In this document: piece by piece, positions 11,661 to 23,832 of the stretch | Numbering within the stretch: the first letter of the stretch is position 1 | How the letters are laid out: each line of letters starts with the position of its first letter | Assembly: GCA_003993805.1 (NCBI GenBank) | Contig: RSEF01000006.1 | Location: 22,707,676 to 22,771,675 of the forward strand | Source of the DNA: Himantopus leucocephalus | Lineage: Eukaryota; Chordata; Aves; Charadriiformes; Recurvirostridae | Direction: 5' to 3' | DNA length: 64,000 bases | Made by a program: the position numbers and the translations under genes | Notes under the pieces: generated by a model | What the model was told of the DNA's origin: nothing | The model's input: the letters and a program-made list of their open reading frames with translations, nothing else | The model's database searches: none

Positions 11661-14449
11661 AGTTTAAGGAAATCCTCCTGTCCCTGTGATGCAGAAGAAC
11701 AAACTATCTGATTGCAATAATCCTGTCTCTGCTAAATAACTATGAACTCTTGATTATTTTTATGACGAAATGCTATTAAGTTATCATTTCAGAAAATTCC
11801 TGAAGAGCAAGACATTCTTTGAGATCTGATAAAGACATATTTAATCCATTAAGTTTAAAAATTGCTGGTTATTAATCTTTGGTGTTTCATAGTTGATGAT
11901 CTTTCCTAGGATCATTTGAAAACACCCTAGGTTAAAACATTTAGTTTTTTTAACTCCTTTTAACTATGTTATTGTATTGGAATGATCTAAAATGTTTTCA
12001 TTGAGTAATTTTAAAAAAGGCTCTAATTTACACTAAATACAATATAAAATGCTTGTCTTCAGTATATTCTTGATGGCACCACTCTGATGATTTATTACTA
12101 CAGTCTATTATCACAGCAACCATTCTTCGATAATGTGCAGAACTGGAACAATAAATCTCTATATAACATCTGAAAAACTGGTACATTCTATGAATTTAAT
12201 TTAGCAGTGTGTGAAGGTTTGTGTGTGTTGTGGTGGTGTTAGTAATTTAGTGATCTGCAGTCAGTGAAGAAACGTAGAGGTTTTCAGAGGACAACTCAGA
12301 TTATGCATGGGCCAGTTTACACAGGGAAGGCTTTAGGAGTCCTAGGGGACAAGTCTTATGACCTTGATATTTGAATTGTAAGCCTAAAGTTCAGAACCCT
12401 CATCTCAGTGGTATTTAGGTAACAACCTCTCATTAATATATTTTCGTTTTGATTTAACATCTGAATAACATTAAGGATCTGAACCTGTCGATATGTATCC
12501 AAGGTTACATAGGAGCAAGAAAGTGAATCTCCAGGCTGAAATATAAGACCTACCAAAGTAATGCTGTAAAAAGCCCAGTTCCTTGGTTTACACGTAGGCA
12601 AATACTGAGTAAAGTAAAGGATGCTGTATTACATTGCATTCATGAGACCATCATAGCTATGCCTTCCATGCTTTAAAACAGACAATGAAAGATTGGAAAA
12701 CATTCCTGCTGGAGCCACAACAATGATTCAAAGTCAGAAAGCTTGACTTGGAATGAAAGAAAAGAAGCTCTGTCTAGTTATTTTATTCAAGAAAAAACTG
12801 AGAAGCTGTTTAATATATGTATTGCTATTCCCCTGGAGACAAAATTTCAGATGGTGAAGGGCTCTTTATCTGATAAAGATATAAGTTCTGGTAGCTGGAA
12901 TCTGAAGCTAGAAAAATTCAGATTAGGTACTTTATGCATATTTTACAAAGGAAATTTGGGAAAGCAAAACAGTGGGTGCATTTTTCACTGCTTCACATAT
13001 GTAAATCCGGAGGCTTTTTTATGTTTTGAGTTTTGGTTTTTTTTTAATAAATTACAGTAAATTCAAAAAGTTATAGGGTTGATTATGGGCATGTTTGTGT
13101 GAAACTATGCTATATGATGTGGATGACAGGTGACAACAGATGACAATAACCCTCCTTTCTTACCTTTAGAACCCATGACTGATTCATTTTTTACTGTATG
13201 ACTTGTGATAGCATCTAGAGAAGTCAAACTTAGATTTTGGGTTGTTATCCTATCAGACGTTAAATGTGCATATTGAAAACATTGCTTTCGTTCTAGAGAT
13301 TTGTCAATCCAAATAATTAATAATGAACAGCTCTTTGCTTCAGTTAAATATAGTAACTCTCATATATGTCTGGAAAGAATATCTGTGGAGAATGAGGGGC
13401 TGAGTTTGCTTATCTGTAGCGACAGATTTCTGGCAGAAATGAAGAGTGCTTGCAGGAAGAGAAAGTGTGTGCTTTCGTTAGAACATAAGAGTCAAACTGA
13501 CTCTGAACTGCTTCTTTCTTCACTTGGGTTCATTCAACAGTGGACTCGCTAAGTAGTCTGGTAGATGTAACTTTTCTTCAAGTTACTTAAACAGCCCAAG
13601 GTTTCAAAACTTGCAAATGATTTTCAGTAATGATGGTTCTGTCCACGGAAGGAAGATAGATAGATAGAGCATCATATAATATTTGATAAATATATACATA
13701 TCCTATGATATTTATGGTTTGGGGTATTCCAGCTATTCAAATAGTAGGCTACTGATAAACAGGTGTGACGTATTCAACTGTCGGCAACTATAGACTGAAT
13801 TCACAAAATCTGTCACTCACAAAATCCGTATTTTTCTATAAACTATATATATATCCATAGTTTTCTAGAACTGAAACTATACTGAACTTCTGTGAGCTGT
13901 CCCGCACTATCCAGCTTTAAACTTAGTCAGGACACTTAACCCATTTACATTGAAAAACCAATGGAAAGCCATGGATTTCATAATGTTCATAATGAAATAG
14001 TTTAACTAATCATGTAAATCACACTGATGAGACCTTAGGTGATACTTATTAGAGCATTAACCTGCTTAATTTGTTTTCTGTTGTTTTTTTTTTTTCTAGT
14101 GAATTGAGATGTTACTTTTGTAGATCTTCAAATATTATCTCAGTAATTTGCAAGTTAGTATATTATTAGGTGGCAATTTTTTGTTGTTTTTTTTTCTTTC
14201 TTTGAGTGATGTTGTCTTATGGATTTGGTAGCATGAAGAAAGCAGTAAAATTCAACAAGGGTGAAATTCACTCCTGGCAGAAAGCCAGAAAAGGGAATGT
14301 GCTCCAGTTACATTGTGCTTGAGACCACTCATGACATGGCTTTACTGAAAAAATTGTGGGACTAGAATTCTTGAATAATTATTCTCAAATGATTTCTGGT
14401 ATGCTGTGCTCATACCACCGTAATATCAGAACATCTCAGAAAATCAATT
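11661..14449. other. Non-coding DNA with small tandem repeats
   Basis: No gene recognised. A 105-codon frame at 12743-13060 and an 83-codon frame at 13301-13552 have no recognisable domains and look like chance frames. A short (GATA)3 lies at 13655-13667 and a (TA)n run at 13844-13854. Confidence 0.5.
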
Positions 14450-14572
14450 AATTTACAATCTGTAGCACTCGTGAGGAACTATTATTTTCCCAGACAGAAC
14501 TGAGTGAGATTAAAAAGTTTTCCCAAGGTCATGGACAAAGTTACTATTGAGGTAGACACTAACTAGAGCCAA
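14450..14572 (+). mobile_element. MIR-like SINE fragment
   Basis: The order of words matches the core and 3' half of the MIR family: gtgagg, tattatttt, cagac..ctgag, gagattaaaaag, cccaaggtca, then gttactattgaggtag and agagcc. MIR consensus has 'gaggtaggtattatta..', 'actgaggcacagagaggttaag', 'cccaaggtcacacagctagtaagtggcagagcc' in that order. MIR copies in birds are old and heavily mutated, which fits. It has no coding potential. Confidence 0.65.
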
Positions 14573-16799
14573 AAGGAAAGGAAATCAAATTTTATTCTAT
14601 TAATTCAGACTTTTCTTTGTGGAATATAGAATGAGGAGAATTTCTATGAAAAGTTATTGAAAATTCATATGTGGATAAAAGCATTATGCTTTGATAAATT
14701 TAAAGTATTTTTCTTTGATCTTGAGTTTTTGAACTTGTTTTGTACTTTAAAAAAAATAAACAAATGAAAAGTCCTATCCAAAAAATGGTAAAATTTACTT
14801 TTTGCTGGTATAGAAGGAATATTTGGGTTTGTTTTTTTCCTAAATTGAGTTTGTGCAAAATCATCAAATCTGCAGGTATTCCTATGAAAAAGAAAATACC
14901 ATTTTTTTCAACATTTTAATGAAACACTTCTGATTAAACTGTTCTGTTTACTGGCCTTTGTGAGTTACAGTCCAGTTCCTTGACTCAAAGTTTATTCTTG
15001 TTTTTTACAAAGGATACGGTAAGAGGTATATGGGTTTAAAAGAAATGAAAGGTGTATGATTTAAAAGGAGACTTGACAAACTTTGGTTCACAGTTCGTTT
15101 TATTGCTGTCATACCTATTTCATTTTTCTTTTTGCAACCTAAATTCTAAATACATTGAAGCTTCAATGACAGATAATGCTACCGCTCTGGTACAGAAGTA
15201 GTTTTGCATTTAATTTTATTTCAGATTACCACAGGTGCATTCTCTATTACAGAAAAATAGTTTCTTCATATATTTATGTAAAGTAGAAGTGAAAATGACC
15301 TATTAGTTCGCTGTTTCCCTACCAGTGCAAGAGGTTTCCATTTAACTACAACCTGAGGCATATTTTCTTTATCTTCAGGGAGATGTATGTATGCCGTGTA
15401 ATTATTTCAGTCCAGCCCTCTGGGGTTTTATAACATTTTTGACAGAAGAATCTAACAGTGTTTAAGATAATAACAAGGGGTAGGTTGACTGTCAGATTAT
15501 AAATCCTTAAAGAGTTCTGACAGGCTTTAGGACACTGGTTTTCTATGCTAATGGAATGCAAGAAGGTGGCAAAGAAAAGAATGCTATGTAATTCTTTGCA
15601 TCTCCTTGTGCTCAAATTTCTGCTTTGGAACTGAATTGTAATTCTATGACAAACTACGCACAGCCTAATAAACAGACCTGGTAAATGTTTGCCCTATTTT
15701 GACTCAGTTCTGAAACACTGAAATGAGGCAGTTTTAATCTTGATTACATCTGTTATAAGAATCATTCAGGGCTTAGTTCAAGGTGTTTGCAGACCTTGCA
15801 AGCCCTTATTGTTACCTTCAAATCCTATCATTTTTGTCTGCAAGTTCACAATGTTATCAGTACAAATCATATGTTTGACAATTACAGCTGGAATTTAGAA
15901 TGCATTTATGTTATGCAGTGGAATATAGTTATAATATATTTTAATTTCATATATAATGCTGGATATCTATGAAGCATCAATAAAATATGAGAGATCAAAA
16001 GAATGAAAAAAAAGCCAGGAAAAGTGATACATAAATCCCTCCTGTTTTTACATCTGCCTGTATATATACTTTGTATAAAGATCTTAATTACATACTCACA
16101 TTGAAAGCATATGTATTTTTTAGAATTGTTTTGCAACTTTCACTTCGCTGCTCTGATTTGCAATAGATTTCTTTCTTTTTGTAGCTATGAATCTGCACTT
16201 AAATAGAGATCGACTGTGAAGGTAGTCATGGCTAGCAAAGTTTTTCATGCATTTTGAATTGCTTTTCTGCAGAGTTGTCTGGCAAAGTTTCAGAAAATAC
16301 TACAACAGTAGTTGACAGGGAGACTGAGAATCTCCTCCTTCTTTATACATGCAAACTTCTATATTTGTCTACTTGAATCTCTCCATTATTCTCAGAAATA
16401 AAGCTGAAGTTCCCGCTCCTGTCCCATTGCAATCACAAGGAAGGAGGACAATGGTTTTGGTTTAAGCCCCAGGCAAAACAGAAGCTAAAGGAAGCTGCAA
16501 CCTAAATGCAACTTTGGCCTGTAAAATGAACCTTTGAATTCTAAAGCAATAGATGAATGAGGTAATTACTAGAAATATGGAAGTTTCCATGGTTTATCAC
16601 TCAGTGCCAATACATGTGTGTTATCGCAGTATGCCAATATGGGATTACCCCTGAATACTTGCATAGTGGAAATATTCAAATCCACTTAACCGGATAAAGT
16701 TACTCTTCCTTTCACAAAAAGTTTTTGATGATCAAAGAAAAAATAGTATATAAAAATAGACATGTACAAGTTCATAGGACCAGTCAGGCAGGAAAAAAA
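14573..16799. other. Unique AT-rich non-coding DNA, nothing recognised
   Basis: Short, low-complexity open frames on both strands. No domain or retroelement was recognised. Confidence 0.55.
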
Positions 16800-18063
16800 A
16801 AAAAGAGGCTAAGGCAACTGTCCACCCTCTGTCAGCTTTGGAAAATTGCGGCAATCAAGCAAGGGTCCCCATGACCAGAAAATAGGCAAGCGTCACACCC
16901 CACATTCAAGGTGAAAGAGCAGATGGTGGGGAATTACATACTTGCTTCATACCACAGGGAAATTCTGGAACAGGTCCTCCTGCAAGCCATTTCAAGGCAC
17001 ATGAAGGGCAAGAAAAAGACAGTGAACATTCAATGTGGATTTCCCAAGGACAAATCGTGCCTGACTAACCTGATTGCCTTCTATGATGGGATGACTAACT
17101 CTGTGGATGAGGGGAGAACTTGAGAGTCATTTATCTTGACTTTGCCATGGCTTTTGACAGTCTCCTGTAGGATTCATCTAGCCAGCTAGGGAGATACAAG
17201 CTAGCTGGGTGGACTAAAACTTCCAGTAAAAACTGTCTGGCCTGTTGGTTTAAAGAGTAGTAGTCAATTATTTGAATTCTGGGTAGCCCATATGAATGGT
17301 TTTCTTCAGGGGTCGGTATAGGGGCTGAGACTGTTTAACATCATCTGCAGTCGGATGATGTGACAAAGTGCACCTGTGGATAACACCAGATTCGGGGAGC
17401 AAATCCTGCACCTGGAGGGAGCAAATCCATGTATTAGTTCAGGCTGGGAATTATCTGCAGCTCTGCAGAAAAGGACCTGGGGATCCTGGCAGACAAACAG
17501 AATATGAATTAGCAATGTGACCTTTTAGGAATGGGAGTTGAACACACACTTGACTGCATTAGCAAAAATGAGACAGTGGGGTTAGAGAAGTGAATATTCC
17601 CCTCCTATCAGCACTTATGATGATATGACTGGTACACAATGTCCAATTTTGGTCTCCCCAATAAAAATGAGACATTAACAAACCAGAGAGAGTCCACTGC
17701 AAGACTTTTAAGATGTTTGGGGTTCTGGAGAATATGAGGTATGATGAGAGATTGTGGGAAGTGTGTTTATTTAGTCTGGGGAAAATCTAAGGGGAGATCT
17801 AATTGCTGTCTTCCACTATGTAAATGAGGATTATAGAGAAGAGGTAATGATACTCTTCTGAGAGGTGCACTGTGAAAGGACAAGAGGCAACAATTGCAAA
17901 CTACAAGGGAAATTCCAGTTGGATGCAAGGAAAAAAAATCAGTCCATGTGTTTAAGTACTGGAGTAATTGCCAAGAGAGACTGTAAAATCCCCATCCTCA
18001 GAGATGTTTAAAACTTAAACAGATAAGTGTCTGAGCATATACATTGTATGTGATTCTGTGATT
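16800..18063 (+). mobile_element. Old CR1 LINE, RT region to 3' end, sense
   Basis: About 1.26 kb of strongly decayed CR1. The first part carries the RT upstream region: a degenerate 'vtpHFKG' neighbourhood near 16895, then CGFPKDKSCLTNLIAFYDGMT (17035-17097), close to the CR1 'HGFTKGKSCLTNLIAFYD' stretch, followed by a LDFAMAFD-like motif A at about 17133-17157. Downstream come the familiar ORF2 C-terminal words near 17640-17770 and a terminal attctgtgatt at about 18053-18063, the CR1 3' signature. Several internal deletions and stops make it inactive. It is clearly more diverged than the copy at 19.4 kb. Confidence 0.85.
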
Positions 18064-19374
18064 GTTTATTCTCTGTTTTTAATATCCCTCTACCACTTCT
18101 TTTGGTTAAGTGCCAGGTAATTCAATAGCATAAATACTAGCAGTGGTAACTACTGAAAACTTTTTTATTTTCTTGAAATAAATCCATAGAATTTACTGTA
18201 ACAGATATTGTAATTTAGAAAATTAGCTAAAACCAAATGCTTGAAATAGAGAGCTTAGAAAATAAATTGTCAGGAAAAGGTTTCTTTCACATAAAAATGA
18301 AATAAGATGAATATGACTGTTCATGTTCAAATGCAGCGTATTGTAATTAGCTTACACTATCTTTCTCGAGGGAAAGAAGCTAAAGCACTTAAGTAATATT
18401 TTAGATAGATTTCAATTCTTTACATTGAACACAGCTATTCAGTCACTGACACATAATGGCCAATATTTTTTACACGAGCTTAACCTGCGTGCCTGATCTT
18501 ATTAGACAATGCTACGATGCTTAATAACATTAACTTCCTCATTTAGTGCATTGGAGTATTGATCTGTCTTTTTAGAAAATTGCAGTGGAGCTTTACTATG
18601 AATCACTGTGCATAAAATCATAGCTCTGAGTTTTCACCGCATACAGTTCTTAACATTGGTAGACTTTGTAAAATAGTCCAATGAAATACTCATAGTAGAC
18701 TTTCAGCAGTCTTTCAATGCACTGACCCACACATTTGGGCTAGAACTTCACTATCTATGCCAATGCCACAGACTCCAGTAGCCTTTATTATTTGAGAAAG
18801 ACGTCCAATAATATTACGAATTCTGGAGAAATATTGCTCAATTAATATTTGCAAAAACATTTTAGGATTCTTGACAGTTTTTAAAACACAGTTTTGTTTG
18901 TCTGGTCTTCCATTTCCTCTATATTCTTCTATAACTTAAAATGAACTTGATAATGCTAGTCAGAAATCAAAATGTAATTATGCCAAAACAAAAATTCTTC
19001 TAGATTATTCTAATATATATAACAGATTGATTCCCTTGTTCGACTGACTGGTCCCTAAACTCTCTTGTACGATAGAGGGTATCTAAAGAGTTTATGTTAC
19101 TTTGATGAATTCGATAACCTATGGGAACAACTAGTTTTACAAACACAGGTATAAAGAAAGTATTCTCACATTTGATATTCAGAAAATATTCAAAGCACAG
19201 TGGGTCGAGAGTAGGGAGAAAGTTAAAGCAGAAGGGTTCACCAAGGATTATGTAATATTCAAATTGAATATTTAACAGCGTGCTAAATGTCCTTCAATGA
19301 ATGGCAGGAACAGCCAAGAAGAATGTGTATTGCTATTCTACATTATGTATGCCTATGATTCATCGAAGATATTT
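18064..19374. other. Unique non-coding DNA between two CR1 copies
   Basis: No gene-like frame and no recognised repeat. The part at about 18300-18800 is of mixed base composition without low-complexity runs and could be a conserved non-coding element, but this cannot be judged without an alignment. Confidence 0.5.
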
Positions 19375-19880
19375 TAAGTACTGCATCCAGCTCTGGAGCC
19401 CTCTGTGCAGGAAAGACATGGACCTGTTGGAGCGGGTCCAGAGGAGGGCCACAAAAATGATCAGAGGGATGGAGCACCTCTCCTATGAGGACAGGCTGAG
19501 AGAGTTGGGGTTGTTCAGACTGGAGAAGAGAAGGCTCCAGGGAGACCTTATTGAGGCCTTCCAGTACTTAAAGGGGGCTTATAAGAAACATGGGAACAGA
19601 CTTTTTAGTAGGGCCTGTTGCAGTAAGACAAGGGGTAATGGTTTACAACTAAAAGAGGGTAGATTCAGACTAGAAATAAAGAGGAAGTTTTTTATAATGA
19701 GGGTGGTGAAACACTGGAACAGGTTGCCCAGAGAGATGGTAGATGCCCCATCCCTGGAGATACTCAAAGTCATGCTGTACGGGCTTTAAGCAACCTGATC
19801 TTGTTGATCATTGCAGGGGGTGTAGGACTAGATGACCTTTAATGGTCCCTTCCAACCAAACTATTCTATGATTCTGTGAT
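19375..19880 (+). mobile_element. CR1 LINE 3' end, 5'-truncated, sense
   Basis: A well preserved 506-bp CR1 3' end. The frame from 19301 continues through CR1 ORF2 C-terminal sequence, including LLERVQRRATKMIRG, LSYEDRLRELGLFRLEKRR and HWNRLPREMVDAPSLEIL, to a stop after 19786. A 3' UTR follows with the typical 'gatgacctttaatggtccc' stretch and ends in attctatgattctgtgat at 19863-19880, the short terminal repeat of CR1. Only the tail of the element is present, the usual outcome of incomplete reverse transcription. The first 25 codons of the open frame are host sequence, so it is not a gene. Confidence 0.95.
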
Positions 19881-21931
19881 CTGGTTTCTACCTGGCCTAA
19901 ATCAGTCTAGGGACAAATTCTTCTGTGCGCAGAAGAATTCGTACAATTTTTATGGATTAAGTAAATTCTGTGCGATTCTTATGAATTAAATAAATTCATT
20001 GATTATAACATCACATATGTAACATTAAAGTTTGTGGAACAAACCCTTCATTTTTTTCACCCTTTTATTTGCTAAATTCTTACTGGTTTATGGGAAACTA
20101 CCACTCTACAATAGTAAGGGAATTCCTTAGGTACATATATATTTCATTCAGCAGCTGAGACTTGTAACGTGGCTAAATTAATCCACGTCAAGAAATTTTC
20201 ACAGGACAAGTCCACATACACTGTAACAATGCTTGTAAGCTATGATTTATTCAAATGGTTTAAATAAACGTAAAAGATCAAGGAGCACAGAAGATGATGT
20301 TTCAATAGGACTTTGCTGTTACAAAATCACTAGTGAAAGAGAATTCCAAATCCTGCTGTTTATCATTTAAGTTGTGCCTTTTAAGTAAATTGTACCTTAA
20401 TCTTATCACCCCGTTATGCAGAAGATCTTCTGCTACTTAGAGATGGTCAAATCCTAAACTGAGGTCTGGGAATTAACTTATTTTTTGTGTTGTTTTTTTA
20501 TAATAGATTTGCTGAAAAGGAAAAAATGACATTGATACAAAGCAGTCGTCTTTTTTTTTTTATATAAATCACTCAAGTATACTCATGAAAATGAACAAAT
20601 TAAAGAATGTTAAAATTATTGAATAGAGAGGAAAAGTAGTTAGATAAACTCTCTTAAAACTCGTAAGCATATATTCTAGAGGACACTCTTTAAACTTGTT
20701 TTCTTGCTAGGTAAAGTTTGAGGCTTTTTGTCTTATATTGTAAGTCCCTATAAAATCATTATCCTGTAACAATAATATCCTAGCTTACCGATTTATATTT
20801 ATAGATGACCTGCAAAATGATGTCACATAATATGAGGATAGCCTTTTCTTTCCCTGATATCAAATTACTGTCTTGTTTAAGATTCATATATGCACTCACA
20901 GCAATTTTTGTGATGTGTAATAGAGGAGTCAAAGCTCCTGCAGAAGAACTGGAAGAATTGGAACATTTTTGCTTTGTTTCCAGATATATTTCCTTACTGT
21001 TCTTTAAACTTCAATTTAGCATTCCTCACATCCTTATATACTTATACAAAGCCTTGAAAATAAAGGATGCTAAACAAATTTAAGGGATTTTTTTACTTTT
21101 ACCAGTTTAGATATAAATTCTGTATTTACTCATCTATTTTGGTGGTAAAGGAGGAATCTGACTATAATGGTGGGGCAGAAAATCCTCTAATTTTGAGAAA
21201 TAAATGCTTAAAAACACATCACTTATTAGTGAGTTTTCACTTAACAGTAACAGGAAAAATGGTTTCTTATCCCATGTGCTGTCCTCAAGAAACGAACCAA
21301 ACCATCTAGCTCAGTATTCCTATATTTACTTGGATTACACACTAGATCTTTTTTTGTCAAGAATTACAAAAAATTAAAAAAAGTTTTAAAAACTTACAAC
21401 CTTTAAACAATACTTTTAGAATGGTATTCATACAAAAATTCAAACGGATTATAAATTGTGATTAAATCTAAGACATACAAAGGAAGTATTTTATTTACAT
21501 GCTATATTAGTGTATCTTTTGTTGGTATAAATAAGTCTAATAGCAGAAATCATACAGATTGTGTGACTGTATATTGATTGAAATGTAGAATTTCAATTAT
21601 TCATAATGGGTTAATGCTTGAATTAAATTAATTAATTGTATCTATCTTACTTTGATGTGGGAATCCTTGTGCATCTGATGAATGATTATATTCAAATGAT
21701 ATAGAAATGGAATAGTAACATTTTTAGTTGATATCAAGTTCTCAACCTTTTTCTCCAGGTCCCCTAAAACCTTGTATTAATATGTTATTCATAGTTTTGT
21801 GGAGGCTGCAATTAGAAAAAAAAAAAATCAACTAAGCTTTATGACTTTGTACTTCTGTAACTGAAGTTCCCTCAAGATATCTTAAAGCATTAATACTAAA
21901 ATCTTAACTGTAAATTTGAGAAGGGTGGATT
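19881..21931. other. Unique AT-rich non-coding DNA, nothing recognised
   Basis: The open frames of 92 codons (20805-21083) and 80 codons (21067-21309) are AT-driven and match no family. Homopolymers are short. Confidence 0.55.
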
Positions 21932-22113
21932 TCACAGAATCACAGAATCACAGAATTTTCAGAGTTGGANNNNNNNNNNNNNNNNNNNNNNNNNNNNNNN
22001 NNNNNNNNNNNNNNNNNNNNNNNNNNNNNNNNNNNNNNNNNNNNNNNNNNNNNNNNNNNNNNNNNNNNNAGGCCTCCAACTAGACTCTGTGCCACTGATC
22101 ACAACCCTCTGAT
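21932..22113 (-). mobile_element. CR1 LINE interrupted by a 100-N assembly gap
   Basis: Read on the minus strand, the left piece (21932-21969) is a CR1 3' terminus: three cacagaat units followed by tttcagagttgga. The right piece (22070-22113) is CR1 RT coding sequence just upstream of the G-x-P-Q-G-S motif, reading about VISGTESSWRP in the same orientation. Exactly 100 Ns lie between (21970-22069), the conventional placeholder for a gap of unknown size. In an undeleted CR1 these two parts are roughly a kilobase apart, so the missing sequence is probably much longer than shown, unless this copy has an internal deletion. Confidence 0.85.
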
Positions 22114-23302
22114 TTGATGTTTGTTCTTTTCACCTTTTCTTAATCTGTCCTTAGTCTGTTCTAGTTGTATTGTGAGGGTTCAGTGTTGGGGTTTTTAATA
22201 AAGTTTTTTAGAATGTTAGCAGTTCAAAATACATTTCCACTCAAAAAAAAAAAAAAAGGGGGGGCTAGATTCTGACCTCAGAAGAGTAAGCCTGTTACAG
22301 TGAAATTCATTATGTTTGGGCCCCTCTACTTTGCTCTTCTTAGTGTGTCATCTAATAGACAGCAATATACCCTGTAAAAATTGCAGTCATCTTCACAGAA
22401 ATGACAAAACCTGACTGATCTTGTCCCTTTTAAGATAAATTTTTAGGGTTCCAATCCAACAACCACAGATATGAAGTGAAATTTCTACCAAATCCAGTGA
22501 GTGCTGTAGCAGTCCTAGATAAAAGGTAACCCGTGTAACAAAATGTAGAATTTAAACAAAGAATTTACTATGTAAAATACAGCCTTAAATGAGTCACAAA
22601 ACTACCGGAAAATTTCAGACTTCTCTTTAACAGTTATTGGAGCTGATGAAACTCTTGAGATGATGTTCTTCATTTGATCAATAAATCCTTACCTTCTTTT
22701 GAAAAGCACGTTTTTCTTGTATGTTTGAACTGACGTGATGTTGCACCCTTAGAAAGACAGAGAGGAAAAGAGCAGGGATTACTGAATCCCAAGAGGGCCC
22801 TTTCTGCTGCATTTTTTCCTCAATGATGTTATTTTGGATTTATATATCTGTGACCAAACAAATCAAATACTTGACTGTGCTTACAAAGCAGAGTGAAATT
22901 CTCAACAGCATGTTGATATGGATTTTCTGATTATGCTTCAGAAGATGTTTAGCAGTTCTAAGTAAGAATAAATCACATGCATATTTTACAGTTCTTGAAA
23001 CAGAATTTTAATGTATAGCTTAAGTATAGATATCAGGATATATTTATTACGTTAGATTTATTTTACAGATGTCAGTCAAATTTCTATTTGGATAAAAACT
23101 ACTCAAAGATGTAAATAGAATAGGTTTAGAAGAAAGTATCACAAGTCATCCCTCATTTAAAGATTGAATGGGATTCTTGTTTAATTTTGTAAATTCACCT
23201 TGCTTTATTAAACACTGCCATAGTAAATCACTCTCCACAGAATGAGTGTCCCATATATTCCTGTTGTATTTCTTTACTTAAAGCTTGTTTCCTCCATCCT
23301 GA
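22114..23302. other. Non-coding DNA with an A15-G7 tract
   Basis: No gene recognised. The notable feature is A15 followed directly by G7 at 22243-22264, a homopolymer junction prone to sequencing and replication error. Confidence 0.55.
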
Positions 23303-23832
23303 TACATTTCAGTCCTTCTTCTCAGTGCTGCTCTCGATCCTTTCTCTGCTCAGCCTGCATTTGTGCTTGGGATTGCCGCAACTCATGTGCAGGACCTTGC
23401 GCTTGGCCTTGTTGAATTTGATGAGGTTCGCACAGGCCCAGCTCTCAAGCCTGTCTAGGTCCCTCTGGATGACAACTCTTCCCTCCAGCGTGTTGACTGC
23501 ACCACACAGCTTAGTGTCGTCAGCAAACTTGCTGAGGCTGCACTCAATCCCACTGTCCATGTTGCTAACAAAGATGTTAAACAGCACCGGTCCCAGGACT
23601 GACTCCTGAGGAATGCCACTCATCATTGCTCGCCACCTGGACATCGAGCCATTGACTGCAAATCTTTGAGTGCAACCATCCAGCCAATTCGAGTGCAACC
23701 ATCCAGCCAATTCCTTATCTACCGAGTGGTCTATCCATCAAATCCACATCTCTCCAATTTAGAGACAAGGATGTCATGCAGTACAGTGTCAAATGCCTTG
23801 CACAAGTCCAGGTAGATGATGTCAGTTACTCC
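23303..23832 (-). mobile_element. CR1 LINE reverse-transcriptase fragment, antisense
   Basis: On the minus strand this encodes three RT motifs in order. Motif A reads [13 protein letters not shown] (about 23770-23820), motif B' is GIPQESVLGPVLFN (about 23575-23615) and motif C is FADDTKLCGAVNTLEGR (about 23485-23535). After motif C comes the usual LDRLESWA..LIKFNKAK stretch, up to IESSTEKKD at the left end. A 133-codon frame (23309-23710) stays open through B' and C. The copy lacks the endonuclease, the 5' half of RT and the 3' end. A 23-bp tandem duplication breaks the frame between motifs A and B'. It is not active. Confidence 0.93.
23668..23713. repeat. Perfect 23-bp tandem duplication inside CR1
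   Basis: The 23 bases at 23668-23690 (starting gagtgcaaccatcc) are repeated exactly at 23691-23713. The unit length is not a multiple of three, so it shifts the RT frame. Identity of both copies suggests a recent event or an assembly artefact. Confidence 0.9.

Noticed and set aside
19301..19789. 162-codon open frame as a host gene
   Set aside because: All but the first 25 or so codons are CR1 ORF2 C-terminal sequence, followed by a CR1 3' UTR and terminal repeat.
23309..23710. 133-codon minus-strand frame as a functional RT gene
   Set aside because: It is an internal CR1 RT fragment without a start region, endonuclease or 3' end, and is frameshifted by a duplication.
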